Shown here one piece after another: positions 1-10,679 of a DNA stretch of 64,000 bases; position 1 is the first letter of the stretch, and every line of letters starts with the position of its first letter. The translations under genes were made by a program, and so were the position numbers. Below the pieces are notes generated by a model, which saw only the letters and a program-made list of their open reading frames with translations, was not told the DNA's origin and ran no database searches. Origin of the DNA: Orychophragmus violaceus (Eukaryota > Streptophyta > Magnoliopsida > Brassicales > Brassicaceae); contig CM058239.1 of assembly GCA_030180135.1 (NCBI GenBank), positions 64,921,823-64,985,822 of the forward strand. The letters run 5' to 3'.

Positions 1-158
1 CGTAGAGAGGGCGGCTACTTTGGAGGCGCAGATCAAGGATCTCCTTGAGAAGGCGGAGGATGCGATTCGCTCGGCCCGACACGACGGAATGAGGATAAGG
101 GACGGTCATTACTACGACATGTTCGAAGCTCACAAGGATAAGTTCGAGAGGAAGAAGA
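1..158 (+). pseudogene. Tat-1 antisense extra ORF, middle part
   Basis: An open frame (codons from base 2) encodes a charged helical segment rich in E, K, R and A, beginning VERAATLEAQIKDLLEKAED and ending FERKK. It enters the window already open, so its 5' part is to the left. The frame stops at base 158 where Copia-A is inserted and resumes in the same register at 5254. The target duplication gaaga (154-158) is repeated at 5249-5253. By position (opposite strand, beyond integrase) this is the C-terminal half of the antisense ORF whose N-terminal half is seen in the related copies at 52162-52602 and 60353-62053. In plants that ORF carries the Transposase_28 domain (PF04195). Its function is unknown; a coiled coil is likely. 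Confidence 0.7.
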
Positions 159-528
159 TGTTAGAATATGATGTTTAGAATAAGAAAGTAGCTTAGATTG
201 AAGATAGAATGAAGTGAGAATGAAGAGAGAGAGCTTGGCACCCGATTAGGGTTTCCGAGCCGGTTAGAGAGAGAGTAAGAGAGATATAAAGTTTTAGAAG
301 TAGAACTCTCAATATATATTAACAAGTGATGTTACAAGGTATATATAGAAGATACAACTAGGTTAAGCAACTAGAGAGAGAGAGACAACCGAAATTTGTT
401 TGGTGAGATGTAGGTGATTTGTTGGTGAGAGTTAGGTGAGTTGTTGGTGAGACCAAATATTTCCAAATAGTAGTCTTCAAATAGTAACTCCCCAAATAGT
501 GTAGAACCGAGATTAGTTCCTTGTCACA
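159..528 (-). repeat. 3' LTR of Copia-A
   Basis: It repeats 4842-5248 with few substitutions and ends (plus sense start) in TGTTAGAATA. On the minus strand a TATA-like TATATATA lies at 339-348. The pol stop codon at 358 falls inside this LTR, so the ORF tail runs through U3. Compared with the other LTR it lacks about 40 bp at the U3 end: after the shared ACAAGGAACTAATC the two copies diverge completely. Confidence 0.88.
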
Positions 529-1719
529 CACCTTCAAGCTAGCTGCCTTGGTGAACACATCTGCTAGTTGTTCTTCACTTCTTCTGAAGCAAGGTAACAC
601 AACTCCTTGCTCAATCAACTGCCTTACTATGTGGCAATCCACTTCAATATGTTTAGTCCTTTCATGGAAGACTGAGTTTGAGGCAATGTGAATGGCTGCT
701 TGGTTGTCACAATGCATGGTGATTGGTTTTGTCTTCTCAATCCCCAAATCCACAAGAAGAGCTTCGATCCACACCAATTCTGTTGCTAGCTTCCTCATTG
801 CTCTATATTCAGCTTCAGCACTTGAACATGACACTATCTTCTGCTTCTTTCTCTTCCAAGTGACAAGGTTTCCTCCAATGAATGTGCAATATCCAGTAGT
901 AGATCTCCTGTCCACTCTATCTCCTGCCCAATCAGCATCACAATACCCAACTATCTCTGTACTTTGATTGCAACCCATCCAAATGCCTTGACCAGGAGCA
1001 CCACTTAGATATCTGAGTATCCTTTCAACCATATCCCAATGATGCATCTTTGGTGCTTGCATATGTTGGCTTACCTGGTTCACTGCAAAACACAAATCAG
1101 GTCTGGTTATGGTTAAGTAAATAAGCTTACCAACCATCCTTCTATATTGGGTAATGTCCTCAAATGGACTGTCTTCAAGCTCCCCCTCTCTTATGACTTT
1201 GTAGCCTTCCTCCAATGGTGTCTTAGCTGGTTTTGATCCAATCTTTCCTGGCTCAGATAACAAATCAAGTGTGTATTTCCTTTGAGATAAGAAGAGTCCA
1301 TCATTAGATCGACAAACTTCTATCCCAAGGAAGTACTTTAGAGTAGCAAGATCTTTAATATCAAAAACAGATTTGAGATAAGCTTTAGTTTCTTGTATAC
1401 CTGACTTGTTACTCCCTGATATGATAATGTCATCAACATAAACAAGGATAACAATGATACCTTCCTGATCTTGGAGAGTGAACAATGTATGATCTCCTTC
1501 AGACCTCTTGAAACCTCTTTGCATAAGTGTTGAACTCAGCTTGTGATACCAAGCTCTAGGTGATTGTTTTAACCCATAGATGGCCTTCTTGAGTCTTAGT
1601 ACTTTCCCTGTTTTAACAAGGCTTTCAAGACCAGTGGGTGGTGTCATGTATACCTCATCTTCAAGCTCCCCTTGAAGGAATGCATTCTTGACATCCATTT
1701 GCCAAAGTTCAAAAATCAA
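358..1719 (-). pseudogene. Copia-A pol, RT and RNase H part
   Basis: Encodes the C-terminal polyprotein: Ty1/copia reverse transcriptase (MDVKNAFLQGELEDEVYM near the start, catalytic YVDD at about residues 94-97) followed by RNase H (SCSSAEAEYRAM near 300, HIEVDCHIVRQ near 360, ADVFTKA near 393). Copying RNA into DNA in the virus-like particle is the family role. The last ~55 residues are unrelated to the family because the frame runs into the LTR. It overlaps the upstream ORF at 1709-1719. The junction is a T run with one extra T, a +1 change that puts a stop after LATNLDF. Without that change both ORFs would be one frame, as is normal for this family. Confidence 0.85.
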
Positions 1720-4108
1720 GATTTGTTGCCAAAGACAAGATGATCCTAACTGTGTGAAGCTTAGCTACTGGTGCAAAGGTGTCCAAGTAATCCTTTCCAT
1801 AAGTTTGAGTGAAACCTCTTGCAACCATCCTTGCTTTGTATCTCTCCACTTCTCCATTACTTCTGTATTTGATGGTGAAAACCCATTTGGAAGTCACTGC
1901 CTTCTTTCCTCTAGGAAGTTCAGCTTCATACCAAGTCCCATTGTTGTCCATTGCTTTTATCTCTTCATCCACAGCCTGCATCCACCTCTTATCTCCCTTT
2001 GATTCTTCATAGGTTGTTGGTACATATTCTTGATCCAACTTCCCAATGAACACTTGATGCTCCAATGGTACTTGAGCTAAACTGCAAACAGCTTGAATGG
2101 GATGAGCTACTGCATTGCTGTTGAAGAAAACCATTTGCTTTTTCTCCCTTGTACTTCTTCTTAACACTTGAACTTGTTGCTGCTCATTCATAACCGGCTC
2201 CTCAACTTGATGATCCAACTCCTCAGCTTCTTCAACATGTTCTTCCTCATGTTTCTCATGCTCCTCATTTTCAGCTTGATCATGTGCAGAAGGATCAGCT
2301 ACTTGCGGTTCTGGAGCTGATTCATGACTGTCCCCCTCATGATCAAGATGGGAATGTTGAGGAGTTTCTGAAGTTGGAGCAGGGACTGGAGTGGTAGTGT
2401 TTGTCTTGGCCGTTTGCTGAGGCATACTAATACCCAAGTGTTCCATGATCATCCTTAGGTTAGCTGCTCTGTCTGATTGAGAAGTGGGAAGATCCTTCAA
2501 GCTATCCCAATTCTTTTCATCATAGAAACTCCTTGTTTCCATAAACTTCACATCTCTTGAGATTAAGACCTTCCTTGTTTCAGGTACATAACACTTGTAT
2601 CCTCTTTGTGTTGTGGAGTAACCTATGAACATAGCTTTGGTGCTCTTAGCATCCAGCTTATCCCTTTGTTCTCCTGGTATTAACACAAAGCAAATACACC
2701 GAAACACACGTAAGTGATCAACTAATGGATTTGTTTTGTTTAGTACCTGAAATGGAGATTGATCCTTAAGAACTCTTGTGGGAGTTCTATTGATCAAGTA
2801 GCAAGCAGTCATGACTGCATCTCCCCAAAACCTCTTAGGAACATTCCTGTAGAACATCATGGACCTTGCTACCTCCATTAAGTGTCTGTTCTTTCTTTCA
2901 GCTACTCCATTTTGTTGTGGAGTATAAGGACAGCTTGTTTGATGGAGAATCCCATGTTTGGACAAGTGTTGTTTGAAAGCATTGCTTGTATACTCACCAC
3001 CATTGTCTGATCTAAAAATTTTGATCTTACCATTGAAATGATTAGTAACATGATTTTGAAAATTCATAAAAGCTTCTAACACTCTATCCTTAGTTGGCAT
3101 CAATTTTATCCAAGTATACTTAGATTTTTCATCAATAAAAGTGACAAAATACTTATGATTCTCTCTAGACAAACAAGGAGCAGTCCACACATCAGAATGA
3201 ACAAGATCAAAGCAATTTTCATAAGTAGTTTTAGAAGTTGGAAAAACAGACTTGCAATGTTTCCCAAGAATAAAAGCCTCACATTCATCATTTTGAAACT
3301 TAACAGAAGGTAATAGAAGCCCTAAAGCCCTAGAGTGTGGATGTCCTAGTCTAGCATGCCAAATAGAGTCATCCACACTAACGCAAGTAGATAAAGCAGT
3401 AGATAAAGCAGATAATTCAGAAGAGGGATTAGTGTCTTCAATCATGTAGATTTCATCCTTGGTCACACCTTTTCCAATTAACTTACTTGTTCTAATATCC
3501 TGAAACACAACATCATTAGGACTGAAAATAACATTGCAATTTAGATCAGTGGCTATTCTTTTAACAGATACTAAGTTGGATGTGAAACTAGGCATAAAGA
3601 AAGCTTTGGATTCTTTATCAAATAATTTCAAATTTCCTATGCCTTCAATTGGAATTTTATCACCATTTGCAATCACTACACATCCTAAAGCTGGTTTAAC
3701 ATTTTCTATTAACTTAGGGTCACTGATCATATGGTGAGAAGCTCCAGAATCAATAATCAAAGGTCTGATTTTTTTTGATGCAAAGAGTGAAGTACCAAGG
3801 ACCATACCAGAGTTTTCCTTGAGGGCTTTGATGAGTGCCTCAAGGTCTGACCTTCTTACCACATCATTAGTCATAGCTGGAGCTTGATGAACCACCATTG
3901 CTCTTCCTTCATCACATTGCTGCATAGAAGAAGAACCTGGTCCAGCTCCACCATATGAGTAGTTTGCCCTTTGATCCTTGAACCGGTTGTTGTGAGATGA
4001 TGATCTGAGGTTTGGGTGAAGGCGCCAGCATCTATCCTTCAAGTGCCCACTCTTCTTGCAAAAATCACATATCAAGACTATAGGAATGATTACCCTTGAG
4101 TTCTCCAT
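1709..4108 (-). pseudogene. Copia-A zinc knuckle, protease, integrase and RT N-terminus
   Basis: The 799-codon frame holds a CX2CX4HX4C zinc knuckle at about residues 14-27 (CDFCKKSGHLKDRC), an aspartic protease with DSGASHH near 120, the GAG_pre-integrase segment (WHARLGHPHSRA near 250), and the integrase core with D near 310, DNGGEY near 369 and the catalytic E in NGVAERKNRH near 405. It ends with the start of RT (KARMVARGFTQTYGKDY). The integrase triad and protease aspartate are present. The first ATG lies only 13 codons before the knuckle, so the capsid-like gag part is absent. The frame ends by frameshift into the RT ORF. Confidence 0.87.
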
Positions 4109-4829
4109 TCCTTAAAAACCGGTTTAATACAAGGAGGGAGTTTTCAAGGTAAGTTTTAGAGTATTCAAGAACATGTTCAAGAACAAGAAGATAGCCGGTT
4201 ATAAGAACAAGTTTTATAACCGAGAGTAAAATGGTTTTGAAACTCAAAGGTAAGCTTTTAAGCTTTGAAACTAGTGTGTTCTCAACTCACAGAGAATGCA
4301 CACAACAATAAACAAGAAGAAGAAATGCTTGAAATCTTTAGAGTATTCAAGAACAAGAAGATAGCCAGTTATAAGAACAAGTTTTATAACCGAGAGTAAA
4401 ATGGTTTTGAAACTCAAAGGTAAGCTTTTAATCTTTGAAATAGTGTGTTCTCAACTCACAGAGAATGCACACAACAATAAACACGAAGTAGAAGTGCTTA
4501 AGAGCTTAAGAATATTCAAGAACAAGTTCAAGAACAAGGAAGAACAAGCCGGTTACAAGAACAAGTATAAGACCGAGAGTAAATAGGTTTTGAAACAAAG
4601 TTTGCGGATACCAAGGTAAGCTTTTAAGCTTTGAAATAGTGTGTTCTCAACTCACAGAGAATGCACACAACAATAAACACGATGTAGAAGTGCTTAAGAG
4701 CTTAAGAATATTCAAGAACAAGTTCAAGAACAAGGAAGAACAAGCCGGTTACAAGAAAAAGTATAAGACCGAGAGTAAATAGGTTTTGAAACAAAGTTTG
4801 CGGAAATGAATAGGTCTTAGGAGCTTAGT
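4109..4829 (-). repeat. Copia-A leader with tandem repeats replacing gag
   Basis: No coding sequence is recognisable between the zinc-knuckle ORF and the primer site. The region is about three imperfect direct repeats of roughly 180-195 bp. The landmark AAGGTAAGCTTTTAA starts near 4240, 4419 and 4613, and a diverged partial copy begins near 4150. Each unit contains CTCAACTCACAGAGAATGCA, a run of AACAAGAA-type triplets and an ATAACCGAGAGTAAA or ATAAGACCGAGAGTAAA block. In a normal Copia element the gag gene would occupy this place. Confidence 0.75.
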
Positions 4830-4841
4830 GCTCTGATACCA
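4830..4841 (-). other. Copia-A primer binding site
   Basis: On the minus strand TGGTATCAGAGC directly follows the LTR end. It matches the 3' end complement of plant initiator tRNA-Met, the usual Ty1/copia primer. Confidence 0.88.
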
Positions 4842-5248
4842 TGTTAGAATATGATGTTTAGAATAAGAAAGTAGCTTAGATTGAAGATAGAATGAAGTGA
4901 GAATGAAGAGAGAGAGCTTGGCACCCGATTAGGGTTTCCGAGCCGGTTAGAGAGAGAGTAAGAGAGATAGCAAGTTTTAGAAGTAGAACTCTCAATGTAT
5001 ATTAACAAGTGATGTTACAAGGTATATATAGAAGATACAACTAGGTTAAGCAACTAGAGAGAGAGAGACAACCGAAATTTGTTTGGTGAGATGTAGGTGA
5101 TTTGTTGGTGAGAGTTAGGTGAGTTGTTGGTGAGACCAAATAGTTCCAAATAGTAGTCTTCAAATAGTAACTCCCCAAATAGTGTAGAACCGAGATTAGT
5201 TCCTTGTAGTTCAATGCACATGTCTAACTTGTGATCTCCAATTCAATA
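4842..5248 (-). repeat. 5' LTR of Copia-A
   Basis: The LTR of 407 bp carries a TATA-like TATATATA on the minus strand at 5022-5031. Its outer (U3) end contains about 40 bp that the other LTR lacks, and it begins TATTGAATTG rather than TG. The adjoining gaaga duplication fixes the border at 5248. Confidence 0.85.
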
Positions 5249-5253
5249 GAAGA

Positions 5254-5627
5254 AGGAGACGGACTGCGAGATCAAGGTCCAGGAGGTGGAGGCTAACATC
5301 GAGCTGATAAACCTTCTGCAGTGCGGAGTGACAACCTTGGAGGAAGAGCTTCCCAAGTTGCTGGAGCAGAGGGAGACTTTTGCTAAAGAGTTTGAGGCCG
5401 CGCAGGTGTCTGACTTCTCTCTGAGTGCCGAGCTTCTTGCTATTCCTCAGATTTCCGAGGACTCGGTGATGCGCGTGGCTCGCTCTGCAGGTTTCAACGA
5501 GTTTGGATCGAATGCCGAGATGATGGCGGGACCTGCGAGTACTGGAGCGACCAAGGCGGCGGAGACTGGAGTTCAGGAGGAGCAAGGCGGCGGAGACGAG
5601 AAAGCTGACGGAGAGGAGCAAGGCTGA
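5254..5627 (+). pseudogene. Tat-1 antisense extra ORF, C-terminal end
   Basis: Continues the frame broken at 158 and ends at TGA 5625-5627. The encoded segment is a heptad-rich helix (IELINLLQCGVTTLEEELPK), then a conserved block (SAELLAIPQISEDSVMRVAR), then a Gly/Glu/Ala-rich tail. It looks like the coiled-coil C-terminus of the Transposase_28-type ORF. The opposite frame also stays open here but has no recognisable content. Confidence 0.68.
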
Positions 5628-6477
5628 TAGCCGCTCCTTAGAAAAAATTTTAATTTCTGTTTTTTTTTAAATCCCCTAAAGCCCTCTTTTGAGCTAAAGT
5701 TGGACTTTTTATATTTTTCTTTTGGTGTTGCCCGGGAGGGCTTTTATCCGTAACTCTCTTTGGCTCGGGTGAGCCTTTTTATTGCACGTTTTTATGTTTA
5801 TGGTTTGTTCAGAGTTTGGATTTCTAAGTTTAGCAAAATATCGAGGTTCGTTTATGCGTTGTCAGTTTGCAAGTTGAACCTTCGAGTCGTGAAGTAGAAC
5901 TCTGGATTCTTTTCTTGTTTAGTCTGGCCAGACGTTTCTTATATTTTGGAGTTCGTTTCGCGACTTGGAGCCCTTTTCGGTTTGCCTATGGTTCGGATAC
6001 CTGTTTAACTCGTGCAAAGTTGTTTAGGGTTTACTTCCGAGTTTGTTTGCGATTTGGGGGCTCTGGAAGATAGCTCCGGAGGAGTCTTCTAGGGTCGTAG
6101 TTTACGGAGCGCTTAAGGTTTTAAGACTTAGCGTATTTTGTGATTTGTATGAAGTAAAACTTGTGTAAAGTTTAGACTTTGTTTAATGTAGACTTTTGTC
6201 ATTGCCAAGGTTTCAAGACTTGGTGAATTCGTAATAGCATATGTTACTTATCACGAGAAATAGGAACACGAAGAGATAACAAAGAATTTCATTAATGTAT
6301 TCTCCAGAGTTTACATTGATGTATTGGGTGATAACCATGTACTCCCCCCTGGAAAAACGAAGAGGTAGAATGGAAAAATTTCTAAGTTTTTGGGTGGAGT
6401 GGCTGCACTCGAGGTCTGATCTGCCTACGTACCCCGCCAAGGGATCAAGACTAACGTGGTTCGATTTTTGTGAGTAC
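5628..6477. other. Spacer between convergent antisense ORF and pol of Tat-1
   Basis: The plus-strand ORF and minus-strand pol converge on this 850-bp spacer. It is T-rich on the plus strand, with T runs near 5660-5740. These are compatible with a 3' untranslated region for the antisense ORF, but no clear polyadenylation signal can be assigned. Short ORFs here have no recognisable product. Confidence 0.5.
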
Positions 6478-8309
6478 TTATGAGTTGAATAGCTTGAGGT
6501 TCATGGCGTTCCATGGCCTCTTCACTGGCACTCCGTTTTTGACTTTTGTGAGCTTGTAGACGCCGTCGCGGACTATCTCGGTGACTCTGTAGGGTCCTTC
6601 CCAGTTTGTCCCGAGTTTCCCGGCGCCCGGTTCTCTCGTGTTTTCGTAGACTTTGCGCAATACTAAGTCTCCCACGATAAACTTCCGAGGTCGGACTCTG
6701 GAGTTGTAGTATCGGGAAGTTGCTTGCTGATAGTTTTGCATTCGTATTAGCGCTCGGTCACGTTGTTCCTCGATCATGTCTAGGCGATCTCGGAGCATTT
6801 GTTCGTTTAGTTCCTCATGTCTCGGGCTCAGGGCCCTTCTGACAGTCGGAACCAATATTTCTGCAGGGACTACTGCTTCCATCTCGTATGCTAACGAGAA
6901 CGGAGTCTCGCCAGTCGCGCTGTGAGGTGTAGTGCGGGAGGCCCACAGGACTCCTGGTAACTCTTCAGACCAAGCGGACTTTTTAGAGTCGAGTCTCTTC
7001 TTGAGGCTATATAGTAGAGTTTTGTTCGCAGCTTCTGCCTGACCATTTCCTTGGGGATACCTTGGAGTTGAAGTGGTCAGGCGTATCTTCCAAGTTTTGC
7101 AGAAATTTCTGAAAGTTCTGGAGATGAACTGCGAGCCGTTATCCGTTACTATCTCGTATGGGAGTCCATGTCGGCAGAATATGTGCTCCCAGATGAAGTG
7201 TTGTACTTCGATTTCTGTGGTTTGCTGGTAGGCTTTAGCCTCTATCCACTTGGTGAAATAGTCTGTTTGGACCAGGAGGTACTTTAGCTGTTTTGGTCCT
7301 GAAGAAACGAGAGGCCCTACTATGTCCATTGACCACCTCATGAAGGGGTATGGTGCAGAGATTGAGGACAGCTTCTCCGCAGGCTGGTGAATAATGGGTG
7401 CGTGCCTTTGGCATTTATCACACAGCCTGGTGTAGTTCTCGCAATCTGCGATCATAGTCGGCCAGAAGAATCCTTGCCTTTTGATGCGGATGGCTAGGGC
7501 TCGCCCTCCGGAGTGGTTACCGCAGGTGCCATCATGGGTGTTGCCCATTACGGCGAGGGCTTCCGTGGCATGCACACATCGCAAGTAAGGTTCTGCGGTG
7601 CTACGTTTGAATAGGCAATCGTTGATTATGCAATATCGGGCGCTTCGGGCTTTAAGCTTTCTGGCTTGCCACTTGTCGTCGGGGACTTGGCCGTGTCGGA
7701 TATAGCTTAGGATTGGTTCCCTCCAATCCGGCCTGTTCAAGAATTCTGCGTCCGGTTCTTCGTTTTCAGGCTCGGATTCCTCCTCCTCGACGGGAGGTTC
7801 AGGGATTTGTCGGCCACTACGGAGACCAATGTCGTAGACTTCGTGGCATTCCGAGGCCATTTCTGCCCGGGCTTCAGGTTCCGGGGTTCCCGTTGAGTTT
7901 TTTGTCAGGATCGTTGTGGACTGATCTGCGGTATGCGCCTTGAGTGCCACGTCGATGCTTGGTTTTTCTATCCCTTCTACGGGTATTATTCTTTTAATCT
8001 TAGGGTCGGACGTCGAGGCTAATGCCGCCAGGGCGTCGGCGGAGGAGTTTTCCCCCCGAGGTATTCTCTCGAGTGTGAAATCTTTTAGCTGATCTGCTAA
8101 CTCGTGAGCTACCTTGACGTACGCTTCCATGCGCTCGTCCTTAGTTTCGTACTCGCCGTGATACTGGCTCGTAACCAACTGTGAGTCGCTAAAGGCGCGT
8201 ACTTCTTGTGCTCCGACTCCGATTGCGAGTCGGAGTCCGGCTATGAGGGCTTCATACTCGGCCTCATTGTTGGATGCACTGAAGCCAAGTCTGAACGATT
8301 GCTCGATTA
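6478..8309 (-). pseudogene. Tat-1 second RNase H (C-terminal part) and integrase
   Basis: The open frame runs from the Copia-B1 junction leftward to a stop at 6478. It starts with the end of the second RNase H of Tat elements (NNEAEYEALIAGL, RAFSDSQLVTSQYHGEY, RIPRGENSSADALAALA). Integrase follows: the zinc site H..H..C..C (GNHSGGRALAIRIKRQGFFW to LCDKCQRH), the core with MDIVGPL, DNGSQF and the catalytic E in GNGQAEAANKTLL, then a C-terminal domain (GDLVLRK, NWEGPYRV). From the first visible methionine at 8178 it is 566 codons with no internal stop. The first part of this RNase H lies at 28905-28968, beyond the inserted Copia-B1. Confidence 0.88.
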
Positions 8310-8314
8310 CCTCT

Positions 8315-8960
8315 TATTGGGAATGTCCTGAAATCTACCGTACTATCTCTAGAAAGTATGATAAGTGTCGAGATCAGACATAAGTCATAAATACTGGGTG
8401 ATCATGATGACTTGCTAGAGCCCGCTCATGATCTATAAGTTTAGGACTTATTACCAGTATTGTATGATCCCTAAGGGTCACACACCATAGCTAACGGGAA
8501 AGTTAAAATGGAATTAATACAGTAAGATGCAAGGCATTTACTGTATTTGTACAGAGAATTGGGCCAGACAAAAGACAGTCTTTTGTCTGATTTGGGCCTT
8601 GGGCCCAAAAACCTAATGAGCCATTAGTTTAATTACTTGGGCCCATATAAGGAAGAGGAGAGGCGCAGGAAGCCCTAATGCTTCTGCTTCTGCGATTTTT
8701 CACCTGAGTCTTCCTCTCTCTCTCTGTTGTTCCAGCTTGGTCTAGCAGCCTGATCCGTAGCTTGTAAGAGTGTGGATACATGAGGAGGAGCCGGTTCTCA
8801 TCAGCTCTTGCAGATCTCGATATTCCATTGATTAATCCGCTGCAATCATAAGGTAATGATCCTGATCTGTTTATGATTCAACTGCAATCACCTAGATCCT
8901 TGATGATTATGTGCTAGGTTGTAACCTGTGAATTACACCATGAATGAACATAATTCTTCA
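8315..8960 (+). repeat. 5' LTR of Copia-B1
   Basis: Matches 28259-28904 almost base for base. It begins TATTGGG where the other begins TGTTGGG, and ends CTTCA. A TATA-like CATATAAGG lies near 8644-8652, followed by a CT-rich block near 8700-8730. Confidence 0.92.
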
Positions 8961-8961
8961 G

Positions 8962-8974
8962 TGGTATCAGAGCC
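8962..8974 (+). other. Copia-B1 primer binding site
   Basis: TGGTATCAGAGCC lies one base after the LTR end and fits initiator tRNA-Met. Confidence 0.9.
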
Positions 8975-10679
8975 AGGTCATTAGGTTTTTGCTTTTGGAT
9001 CTTTATTGAATCGATTTTGATTTTGTTAAACAATCGATTTTGATTTTGTATAATCGATGTGTATGTTAAGGTCAAATTCATCGATTGTGTATAATCGATT
9101 TTGATTTTGTATAATCGATAATGGTAAAGGTCAAATTGTTTGTCTTTTAGTGCATGTAGTGAAGCAATCGTTTTGTTAATTATCAATCGTTTTGTATAAG
9201 TTCGCATGTTGACTTTGGGAAATCGTGATGATCGTTTGTTTAATAATTAAACAATGCCATGTGGGATTACCCACTGAAGCGTGGTTGACTTTGCTGGCTT
9301 TAGGTTAAATTAATTATCAAATGATTCGCTTATTGTTAAGAATCGATTTGCTTGTTGACTTAAGGTTAAGTGTCAAGCGATTGTTTAATGTCTTGAATCG
9401 ATGAGGAAAAGTTCAAAACGATTTTGTCCAAGTGAATGTTGAAACGATTTGTAGAATCAATTAATTATCGTTTGTCATGTCATGATCGTAATTAATTGTT
9501 GATTGATTTAACAATCGTTCGATTATGTATATGGTTTAGGTTAGCGATCATCAAGTTTTGTTTTTAAACAATTTAAAACCTTGATAATTGTGGTTCGTTT
9601 TTCCCAAACCCGCGATAATGAACCGATCAAACCGATTGTGGTTCATTGTCTGCTTTAGCCAAAACCGCAAGTTAGGTCAAAATTGGCTAAAACACAAGGT
9701 GTTTCTTCCTGATTTTGGACTTAACTGAACCGATCCAATTTAATTGGTGGTTCAAGCGGTTAACCCAGATCGCGGTTTGCTGGAAATTATTTAATACAAT
9801 TGGTATTATTTAATTTCTAGTTAAACCGGATTTAAATTCAAAAATTGAATTTTAACCTAAACCGAAGGCTGGTCTAAGTTTGATTTGGTTGGACCAAATA
9901 ATTTAGAGCTGGTCTGGTTTAGTAAATAGCCAGTTGGATTTAGTAGTTAATTTGGTCTTGGACCAGAATTAATGAACCGACTCGGTTATGCCAAATTATT
10001 GGGCCAATTGGAATTCTGTGGTCTTGGGCCAAGAATTGGGCCTATAATTTGTGACCCATCTGAAAAAACTTTAATAAAATATTAAATTAGAAATTTCTAT
10101 TTTTAGTATATTTCTAAATTTAGAAAGTTTCTAAAATAAGTAAGTTTCCCAAAATAGTAATCTTCTATTTTTGGAAATAAAACCTAAAATCCTCAAAACC
10201 AATATCAAGCTTGGATGTCTTGCCCAATCTTGTCATCTACTTAACGCTTATTCAATTACAGATATGGCTTACAGTGTGAGGTGTCTGTTGTTGCGTAAGT
10301 AAAGTAGTATATAGTCACTAATTTCATTGGGAGTCCCAGACTTTAGTGATTATTTGGCTGTAAGAGATTGGTTTCCTTGACTGGGCCATCGGGAGTCCCG
10401 GGTCTTGAGACATCTGGTGAATTGGGCCTTGGGCCCAATCCACAACCGAGAGTTATATGGATATAACTAGCTGTGTGTATGCTTACCAAGTAAAGCTAAT
10501 TCCGGGTGACGGCCAGTGGCCCACTTTGGATTTAGCTGAACATGGGTCTCGGAATCATTGCATTCTTATTAGGTTAAACAAAGAAATTTTGAATGCAATG
10601 CGAGTTTTCTTATAAGTTATTAAGATTACTCTTTTATGAACTAAATAACTAAAACTCTATTTATCTCTAAATTTCAGTT
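8975..10679 (+). other. Copia-B1 leader with ATCGAT-containing repeats
   Basis: A long untranslated leader (1.7 kb) between primer site and gag. From about 9005 to 9125 it contains repeats of AATCGATTTTGATTTTGT and related ATCGAT-centred words. From 10070 to 10175 there are AGAAAGTTTC-type words. The 3' part (about 10200-10560) is collinear with the leaders of B2, B3 and B4 (for example GGTGACGGCCAGTGGCCCAC). No ORF is convincing. Confidence 0.65.

Larger units (their letters stand above)
159..5248 (-). mobile_element. Copia-A, full-length Ty1/copia element without a gag domain
   Basis: A minus-strand element flanked by the 5-bp duplication gaaga (154-158 and 5249-5253). LTRs are at 159-528 and 4842-5248. 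A tRNA-Met primer site abuts the right LTR. The internal region reads, from right to left, tandem leader repeats (about 4140-4800), zinc knuckle, protease, integrase, RT and RNase H. The order protease-integrase-RT-RNase H defines Ty1/copia. One frameshift separates the two long ORFs, and the usual ~250-residue gag domain ahead of the zinc knuckle is missing. The element interrupts the Tat-1 antisense ORF. Confidence 0.92.

Noticed and set aside
8962..8974. tRNA gene fragments at TGGTATCAGAGCC sites
   Set aside because: Only the 12-13 bases complementary to the tRNA 3' end are present, each beside an LTR. They are primer sites.
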